NCBI GenBank assembly: GCA_910592205.1
Contig: CAJVPJ010000915.1
Coordinates: 1 to 14,606 of the forward strand
Length of the DNA stretch: 14,606 nucleotides
Reading direction: 5' to 3'
Source of the DNA: Paraglomus occultum
Lineage: Eukaryota; Glomeromycota; Glomeromycetes; Paraglomerales; Paraglomeraceae
Below the pieces are notes generated by a model, which saw nothing but the letters and a program-made list of their open reading frames with translations, was not told where the DNA came from and did not search any database. Of this stretch, positions 8,695-14,606 are shown piece by piece. Positions within the stretch are counted from its first letter, which is position 1. Every line of letters begins with the position of its first letter. The position numbers and the translations under genes are program-made.

Positions 8695-9698
8695 ACCCCT
8701 TTTATTCACGCTCTGTGATACTGCTTGGTGACATTCATGTGATTAAGTATATTTAACCTCTACCTCTTGTAAGGCATGTATTGATTAGTATGTCCAATAA
8801 CATTCTCATGGCGAAAACAGTAATTTGCGGGAAAAAAGACAAACCAAAAAACAGTAACTGCAACAATAAAATGATGCGATTATTGCGAAACCACAAAGGG
8901 AACGTATTACGTCACTCTCATTAACTTATGCACAATTTATTATTCGCATGAGAAATTATGTAACATTTATTGCTGACCAATTAAATTCACACCAGGTGAT
9001 TCATGACAAGTCTGACGCGGTTTTGTCACAAGTTGTCAGTAATGGATAATAGATATAGCAAAATACTAGACGTGCATCGAAAAGCAACAATAGTTATCAT
9101 AAATAGAAGCAAAATATGCTCTTCTCGATAGGTGCTGTCCTTTAATGTTCCATGTTCCTATATTCCTGTATTCCTATATTCTGATGTTCTCTGATGTTCT
9201 TAATGAATTAATAATCACTAAGAATGGAGCTGTCATTTATAGTAACTTGCCAGTTCAGTCAAGACGGAAGTCCGCATCTGGTTATAATGAAATAATGAAG
9301 ATTTGTAAATAATGAAGATTGTCCCAAAACGTGAGAACTTGGTTATAAGATTATCGCTATATTATTATTGTCGATTCCTCGCTATTTGAATAGGAATTTC
9401 ATCCAATAGCGATAGAAGGACGAGAACTTAGGGTCCGATTTATTGTAATTAAGAAGTTTAGATATTGATTACATGAGCTGGAGATTTGTTAAGACTGTTT
9501 AATCTCAAGCACGCCGATAATTCGCACTCTCGTTAGCTGGCTATATTCAAAGTGAGGAGCTTTACTCCAGTTACAAAGGAGCTAACATAATCATGTATCA
9601 CATAATAATAACAGTTGTTACGCCCTCTTGCCCTATAAAGTTTGGTCTGGTAACGTCTGATTAACATACATTTACTATTACTTAACTTTATTAATTGC
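8695..9698. other. Opi1-like upstream region and gene-free stretch
   Basis: No coding frame is supported. A third CATGTG site (CATGTGAT) lies at 8736-8743. Near 9150-9205 there is a run of imperfect short repeats built on TTCCTATATTCC and TGATGTTCT. An 8-bp inverted pair, TCGCTATT (9379-9386) and AATAGCGA (9405-9412), is present. I see nothing else recognisable. Confidence 0.45.
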
Positions 9699-9929
9699 TC
9701 AAAAAAGTGCACACATAATTGAGGCTAAATTTTCATATAATAATTTGTTACTTGCAATACATGCTTTGATTCTTCGAGACATACTTTTAGTAATAATTTG
9801 GCTCCATTGCCTTCGTTTAACTGAAATGACCGTATTTTCTATATTAAATCTTATTCCGAAACTTCTCCAAACACAATCTGGACCATTATTCTTGAAGACC
9901 GTAAGCGACATCACATTTTTCTTTGCCAT
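9699..9929 (-). pseudogene. Tc1/mariner-like transposase fragment (VWR region)
   Basis: A minus-strand frame of 76 codons contains NNGPDCVWRSFGIRFN, then ENTVISVKRRQWSQII, then a MS.R.I.. stretch. This order resembles the part of Tc1-type DDE/D transposases after the first catalytic Asp (D....VWR..G..........VKHGG..VMVWGCMS). The HGG and WGC residues are replaced and no catalytic Asp is visible, so it is a decayed internal fragment. It lies on the C-terminal side of the second fragment at 10617 although its content is more N-terminal, so the two come from different copies or a rearranged one. Confidence 0.5.
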
Positions 9930-10003
9930 CAGTAAGTTAAAAGTTGGATGACGAAGTACGTGAAAAATTTTTTGCGCAAATCTCTCCTAATATCTTAGTA
10001 CCT

Positions 10004-10131
10004 CCCAATTTGCAATCTGATCCAATTCGAAAGGCACGTTATCTAAATATCACACCAATAAGCGACATCTAATCAACATTGTTTTACGAAATAAATTGTC
10101 TATTTCGAATTGGGTCATATTGCGATTTGGG
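10004..10131. repeat. Imperfect 28-bp inverted repeat, hairpin or MITE
   Basis: 10004-10032 (containing GATCCAATTCGAAA) and 10103-10131 (containing TTTCGAATTGGGTC) pair at about 25 of 29 positions around a 70-base centre. It lies beside the Tc1-like fragments and may be a short deletion derivative of such an element. No clear target duplication is seen. Confidence 0.5.
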
Positions 10132-10219
10132 GCAAAACAGAAGCATTTTTTGTTAAACAGATTTTTGATGTGTTCAGCTAATTTTTTGTTGTTTGCTTAA
10201 CAGCTCGTTTTAATATTTG

Positions 10220-10582
10220 TTACCTTCGAAATTTAAAAGTCTTGGACAGCCACCACGCGATTAGATTGCGAAATTTTCCTTCCGAGAAAATTTTGAACAG
10301 TTTTTTTTGTTGTTCAAGGAAACTCAAAATGTTTAGATATTCCTCAACAATCGCGGGAGAGTGATTGACTATTGACGTTAGAAATTTAGCTAATTTTGAG
10401 CGAAGTGTGATTATCCTAATATTAGTTACGATCCCCGGCAAAGATAAACTTAATACAAAAAACCAGTTACATATTATTATATTAATACGCACACAATGGT
10501 GTTCAAAAAAAAAAAAAGACAAATAACTTGTATGTATAACTTGGCCAATTTCAAAATAACGCGTAATCAATGGATCAAACAA
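10220..10582 (-). other. Unrecognised open frame between transposase relics
   Basis: A 120-codon minus frame whose second half looks protein-like (KLAKFLTSIVNHSPAIVEEY, then LNILSFLEQQKKLFKIF), while the first half is driven by a poly-T/poly-A tract. I recognise no domain. It lies just downstream of the Tc1-like DNAPVHT fragment but does not resemble the expected C-terminal part of that transposase. Likely decayed element sequence or chance. Confidence 0.18.
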
Positions 10583-10616
10583 AGCTTATGTAGTGGACTA
10601 TTATTTCCAAACAGAC

Positions 10617-10755
10617 TTATTTCATTAAAATCCATTTTTTAACACCTTCGGCAGTATGGACTGGAGCATTATCACCTTGAAACTAATACCGTCTGCAATT
10701 AAAATTTTCCTTATAAAAGGTTTTCAAGTATTTTTTATGTACTCAACAAAATCTG
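10617..10755 (-). pseudogene. Tc1/mariner-like transposase fragment (DNAPVHT region)
   Basis: The minus strand reads FQGDNAPVHTAEGVKKW from 10682 downward and stops at a TAA at 10617. This is the block around the second catalytic Asp of Tc1/mariner DDE/D transposases (FQQDNAPxHT). Immediately before it, other frames read FVEYIKNT and PFIRKILIADGIS, which fits the stretch preceding that block, so at least one frameshift and a TAG (10683-10685) separate them. The third acidic residue and the PDLNPIE block are not visible downstream. The fragment is non-functional. Confidence 0.65.
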
Positions 10756-10845
10756 CTGATCAATTAGTAAAGCATATGAAAAATCAATTTTTTTTTCAAA
10801 AAGCTCTAAAGTACATATTTACTATATAAGTCACAATAACATCAT

Positions 10846-10922
10846 TTTGAAGCAAATCAGTTGTACTTTAATAAAAAATTAAAAATTTAATCGGTTATTG
10901 CAATAAAGATGTTATTCGAAGT
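10846..10922. repeat. 77-bp perfect inverted repeat, left arm
   Basis: All 77 bases are the reverse complement of 14530-14606. The arm starts TTTGAAGCAAATCAG and ends GTTATTCGAAGT. Identity stops at 10923 on the inner side. On the outer side it cannot be tested because the window ends. The stop codon of the minus-strand broken gene (10912-10914) lies inside this arm. Confidence 0.95.
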
Positions 10923-11129
10923 ATGTTACACGGTTTTTCGTAAATTTTATCCGTGTAACAAGGAACTTGGTGTCCATTCTGCCCAAAATATAAGAGAGAA
11001 AAGCTGTGTCATGAGATTTAACGAAGTATCTTGGTGCCCCTTCATCAATCCGCAGACCCGATTTCTTAAAGACACGAGAATATCCAAATGGACTAGAACT
11101 TGATATATTTTATCTGCAATATGGCTTTG

Positions 11130-11755
11130 CAATCGAAGTACAAGGAACGAAAAATAGAGATCCCAATAATTTTATTAAACAATGAGAGCGGGATAAACTC
11201 AAGAAAGAATTGTGCGAAGAAAACTGGATTGCTTTAAGGTATGTATTACGAAGATCCATATATAGTTATTCCAGAACATATCGATCGATATCGATATTCG
11301 AGAATTGGGTCTTATTAGTAAACCTAAAACTTTAATGCTTTATAATTATATGATTATTTTTTCATGTTCCGAATATAACAAAAAATATACTTCCAACAAG
11401 TAGTAAAAAGGTTTATTTTTCCGACACACATCACAATATAAAAGTACTGGGCACACGTTTCCGCTGGATGCAGTTATATACGGCGAAATAGTTCGAGGTA
11501 TAAAATTTGGTGCGTTGGGGGTGATCATAATATAAATAGTAAGATTCTAAATCTAAATATTATCAAATATAGTAATGATAAACATATAATACCTACACAT
11601 AGAAACTTTCGAGTACTGAGAGCGTTTTTAGAGTATTGGGCATCTTTGAATGAGAAATACAACCAAGTCGTAGTATATTCGTCGCTTTACAGTCCATTCA
11701 TGAACCCATCTTAGCAAAAATTGTTAGTTGATGCAATTTCATTACTACAACCTGC
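11130..11755. other. Unassigned interior of the inverted-repeat segment
   Basis: No exon of the broken gene can be traced here. A 60-codon minus frame at 11346-11528 is protein-like at its start (PNAPNFIPRTISPYITASSG) but unrecognised. A 14-bp palindrome, ATATCGATCGATAT, lies at 11278-11291. This stretch may be insertion-derived or too decayed to read. Confidence 0.3.
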
Positions 11756-12429
11756 TTAATTACCCCATAAGTGTATTCCAAGGACAAATATGGAATGAAT
11801 GTCAGAGCTAGGTGCTTTAGAATTCTCTCTAAAAGAACGTATATAAGATATCCCGCATTGCCACGCTTAGATCAACTTTGTCTTCGTAATTTTTTTTTAT
11901 GAGGCTCTGGGAGTCCACCATTCTGAGACCTATAAGAGCCTCAAACCTGTTGATACTCTTTTTCAAAGTTCCTCGAAAATCGCACTTTTGTCCAATGCGA
12001 GCTCTGAAAACAACGGAACGACCTTCATTTCGGCGATAAGCTGACGCCCAACATGCAATTTCTCCACTATAAGAATATGTAAGATAGAATTTGATTACAT
12101 GAAATCAGACTGGTCATGTTGCTTATCTATACTTACACATTCATTTTTAGTTCCTCCCTATTTAAGAATCTTTTGGCAAGCATGTTGGGAAATGCGTTGT
12201 CGAAGTCAGCCTCGGAAACGGGAAGATCAACTCTTTCCAGATTTTCAGCACTATATGTGTAAGGATTGGCCGTAAGGAAAACAAAATAAAGCTTTTGATC
12301 ATTATATTTTACTTCACTCACTAGGCCTGTTCGACGGCAAAATTGTATCAACCAATCAAAAATCCGTGAGATTGAGGACAAATTTCGCGTTTCCACGTTC
12401 CGTTGTTTTTCTTTTCACTCCAAGATTTC

Positions 12430-12660
12430 AAGTGTTAGTCTTTACAAAAAATATATATTTCTAAAAGCCATTAGAACCCTTTTGCGCAACATATCCTTTT
12501 ATTTTTTACGCTTATTAATAAAACGTGTGTGGGATGAGGATGGGAACAGATAGGAACTGCAAATTTGTTGTTCCCATCTGTTCCATCATGTGATTTGAAT
12601 CCGCCAATCAGGGATCGGCACAAATTGTAACGGAACAGAATACTACGTGACAACAGCCCG
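12430..12660. mobile_element. Possible insertion with a hairpin inside the broken gene
   Basis: Between exon F and exon G the chain cannot be joined in frame. The interval holds an inverted pair, GGAACAGATAGGAAC (12543-12557) and GTTCCCATCTGTTCC (12570-12584), with one mismatch in 15 and a 12-base loop. The minus frame over it is Cys/His/Pro-rich and unlike the flanking exons. I infer a short foldback or MITE-like insertion. The end points are approximate, and no target duplication was identified. Confidence 0.4.
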
Positions 12661-13973
12661 TCTTAAAATGGAAATAACATTTTTCCCTCATCGCTAAGCC
12701 GACTTTCCGATTCGTTTCAATAATTTCCGGGTTTAATCCATCGATCGCGTTGATGATATCTTTATCATCTTTTTGTAATCTAAATTGTTCGAGTCAGCAA
12801 CATTTTTTAAAACTGTTGAAACAAGACAAATATTTTCTCTCAACTTACTTTTTCAATTTTATCGAAAAAAATACTCTACCACATCAAGAAAATCCGATTC
12901 GATCAATTTAACTTCATTATTGAAACTTTCAACCATTTCTTCCCAGTCATTCGTCGAGAAAAGAGATTTTATTTGGAAATTCTCGGTCAAATCAAGTATA
13001 TTCCAATATGCTAGGCTATAAGTGAAAAAAATTCATAATTAAAAAAAACATCACTAACGTCTATATTATCTATCAATAACCTACTTCAAACATTAGGGTG
13101 ATGAACATTGACAGTGGCTCGTTTTTCTGTTATATCTATAAACAACTTAATATTAATACTCCCACCTTTTGGGTCTCAGGAATTGTCTTGCCATTTATCT
13201 CCTACATTTGTACCACTATGAAACGTTGACAGGTTGATGACATTAGCTTGGATTCTTATATACGTTCCACCAAGTTAATATTACCAATATCGTTGCTGGT
13301 AATATCGTTATGAATCTTTTCATTATTTCCCTTGTCCATAAAGAATTTGTCGATCTTATCTGCAGACTCCTCTTCTTCCTGATCTTCTTCCTCCAGATTT
13401 TCACTCGTGTTCGAATCTGGATCAGATTTCATGTTTTTTGCTGATGACCCATCCTGTAATAAAAATTACCCAACCTTTTTTAGCATACTCATTGAAAGCC
13501 TTTGAGAAATATGACTAATTTACTTTCTTTATTTAACGACAATGTGTTTATCTCCTCACGAAAATTAAGATTGGTATTACGTATACCACGACGAACTAAA
13601 ATCTATATATTAATATGTATTGTCAATATTAAATCAAACCATTTAAGAGTCAACAACTGGATATACCGCTGTTTTTTTGTTTCCCAAACTTCTAAATTCT
13701 TGCTTCCCGTCACAAAAGAGAGCACATAAGAAATTGGCACTTCATTTAATTATGTACATTGGCTGATTTTTTCATTTCTTCGAACTTATTACGCAACTCC
13801 TCATCAACGGCTTCCTTAAAAGCAAGGTCGAACACCTTCTTATACTTTTCAGATGCTTTAATTCGGTGAGATAGAAATATAAATCGAAAAAATGCAAGTG
13901 GAGTTGGATCAGGACAAGCTAACATCCAGTCGACGTGGCGGGATATTCTTTTTATGTTGCGTGATTTTCCCAT

Positions 13974-14290
13974 TATCAGCTCAAAATAGAAAAAAAGTTT
14001 TCAGCATATTGTTGATCAAAGCAAATGAGATAAAAAGCAAAGCAGTTGTTCTTCAGATAAGGCCGGCCACCAACTATTACGATGACTTGCATTGCTGGCT
14101 TCCAACAGTCTCCCTCTGTCGCAGACGCCTTATTTGCTAAACAACCCTCCGATAACTCTAAGCGAAAAAGTCAGCCGGCCATCAACTATTACGACGACTT
14201 GCCATTACTGGCTTCCAACAGTTATCATTAATGGATTGCCATATATCGGACACCTTAGATGACGTAGATAGTTAGTGACGATGACAGAGA
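13974..14290. repeat. Upstream region with a 49-bp direct repeat
   Basis: GCCGGCCA(C/T)CAACTATTAC and what follows recur at 14062-14109 and 14174-14222, offset by 112 bases, with three substitutions and one deleted base. Both end CTGGCTTCCAACAGT. The plus frames over them are short (QPAINYYDDLPLLASNSYH in one) and start-stop inconsistently, so I do not call a gene. The region lies directly 5' of the broken minus-strand gene and could hold its promoter. Confidence 0.6.
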
Positions 14291-14529
14291 GAATTCCGGT
14301 GAAAAAAATCTCAGTAATAATAATCATGATATTGAGTAGTTAAACGAATCTCTACTTTTTGTAAATTTATATTTTTATAATGAAATTTGTTACAAATTTG
14401 GACGTGCTTATTTTTAACATATATACAAAGGTAAATGTGCTTATTTTTTGGAATTACATATTTCCGATAATACAATTTAATTTTTTAGATTTAATAAAGC
14501 GAGATTTAAAAACTAAGGAGAGCGTATTA

Positions 14530-14606
14530 ACTTCGAATAACATCTTTATTGCAATAACCGATTAAATTTTTAATTTTTTATTAAAGTACAACTGATTTGC
14601 TTCAAA
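14530..14606. repeat. 77-bp perfect inverted repeat, right arm
   Basis: Exact reverse complement of 10846-10922, running to the last base of the window, so it may continue beyond. Just before it, the plus strand reads a short decayed string (RFKN-stop-GERINFE-stop) that resembles the C-terminal tail of the minus-strand gene (KFTKNRVTYFE-stop), which suggests a second, truncated gene end here. Confidence 0.95.

Larger units (their letters stand above)
10912..13973 (-). pseudogene. Broken multi-exon gene of an unknown repeated family
   Basis: Function unknown. From memory only, its wording resembles a multi-copy family of hypothetical proteins in Rhizophagus. The model from the ATG is as follows. 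Exon A is 13973-13758 (starts MGKSRNIKRISRHVDW). Exon B is 13698 to about 13525 (NLEVWETKKQRYIQLL, a TAG, then VRRGIRNTNLNFREEI). Exon C is 13453-13264, acidic (NLEEEDQEEEESADKI). Exon D is 13201-13086 (INIKLFIDITEKRATVNVHH), with a TGA at 13176-13178. Exon E is 13015-12875 (LAYWNILDLTENFQIKSLF). Exon F is 12779 to about 12611 (DIINAIDGLNPEIIETNRK). Exon G is 12410-12137 (SISRIFDWLIQFCRRTGLV). Exon H is 12066-11829 (GEIACWASAYRRNEGRSVV, then RARIGQKCDFRGTLKKS), stopping at TAG. Shifted frames continue (SSDIHSIFVLGI near 11770-11810), and a last open stretch, 11109-10912, ends VTYFE-stop. Donors and acceptors with introns of 59-95 bp fit several joins. The B-C and F-G joins do not close in frame. 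Confidence 0.6.
10846..14606. mobile_element. Inverted-repeat-bounded segment carrying a broken gene
   Basis: About 3.76 kb lies between two perfect 77-bp inverted arms and carries one multi-exon minus-strand gene relic. No known transposase or reverse-transcriptase motif is recognised inside. The layout fits either a DNA element whose own gene is an unknown family, a gene captured between element ends, or an inverted duplication of a gene 3' end. A target-site duplication cannot be checked because the right flank is outside the window. Confidence 0.5.

Noticed and set aside
12845-12875. Frameshift in the T7 run of exon E
   Set aside because: A donor at 12874 (GTATTT) with an acceptor ending at 12780 joins exons E and F in frame, so no frameshift is needed there.
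12785-13021. 78-codon plus-strand frame
   Set aside because: It is antisense to the exon reading LAYWNILDLTENFQ, which has plausible splice sites and fits the minus-strand chain.
13502-13729. 75-codon plus-strand frame
   Set aside because: It is antisense to exon B of the broken gene (VRRGIRNTNLNFREEI) and its composition follows from that.
1-14606. tRNA, rRNA or CRISPR features
   Set aside because: No GGTTCGAATCC-type T arm with matching acceptor stem, no conserved rRNA blocks and no regularly spaced repeat array were seen on reading both strands. A covariance-model scan was not possible.

Overview
The window looks like nuclear DNA of a filamentous fungus, most likely an arbuscular mycorrhizal fungus close to Rhizophagus (Glomeromycotina). 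The reasons are a very AT-rich, repeat-laden background, short introns of about 60-110 bp with GTAAGT/GTATGA-type donors, an Opi1-type fungal regulator, a leucine-rich-repeat relic of a wording I associate with Rhizophagus, and several decayed Tc1/mariner-like and MITE-like elements. This placement rests on recognition from memory, not on a search. There are no bacterial features, rRNA, tRNA or CRISPR.

Layout. 1-1200: repeat-bearing flank with two unrecognised minus-strand open segments (192-443 and about 804-1042). 1224-2068 (+): a four-exon gene for a 180-residue pleckstrin-homology (PH) protein. 2365-2880: a MITE of about 305 bp with perfect 28-bp inverted ends and many GTACCCC units, probably sitting inside an older repeat. 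2895-5340: AT-rich, almost gene-free DNA with a dispersed ATCGGTATAA motif, a 90-bp repeat pair, an LRR relic and an open segment of unknown nature. 5341-6687: no gene seen. 6688-8428 (-): a two-exon gene for a 549-residue Opi1-family transcriptional regulator with a poly-Gln N terminus. Its upstream region carries three CATGTG motifs, two of them an inverted CATGTGAA pair.

8700-10845: gene-free DNA with two separate Tc1/mariner-like transposase fragments and a hairpin repeat. 10846-14606: a segment of about 3.76 kb bounded by a perfect 77-bp inverted repeat. The right arm reaches the last base of the window. Inside lies a broken multi-exon minus-strand gene (about 10912-13973) whose exon chain can be followed over about 3 kb. 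It has at least two in-frame stops, frame changes near its 3' end and a probable insertion. Its final stop codon lies inside the left arm.

The two intact genes (PH protein and Opi1) are both plausible membrane-lipid-linked proteins, but they are 4.6 kb apart with repeats between them, so no shared regulation is implied. The strongest candidates for something undescribed are the inverted-repeat-bounded gene cassette and the GTACCCC palindrome-rich MITE.
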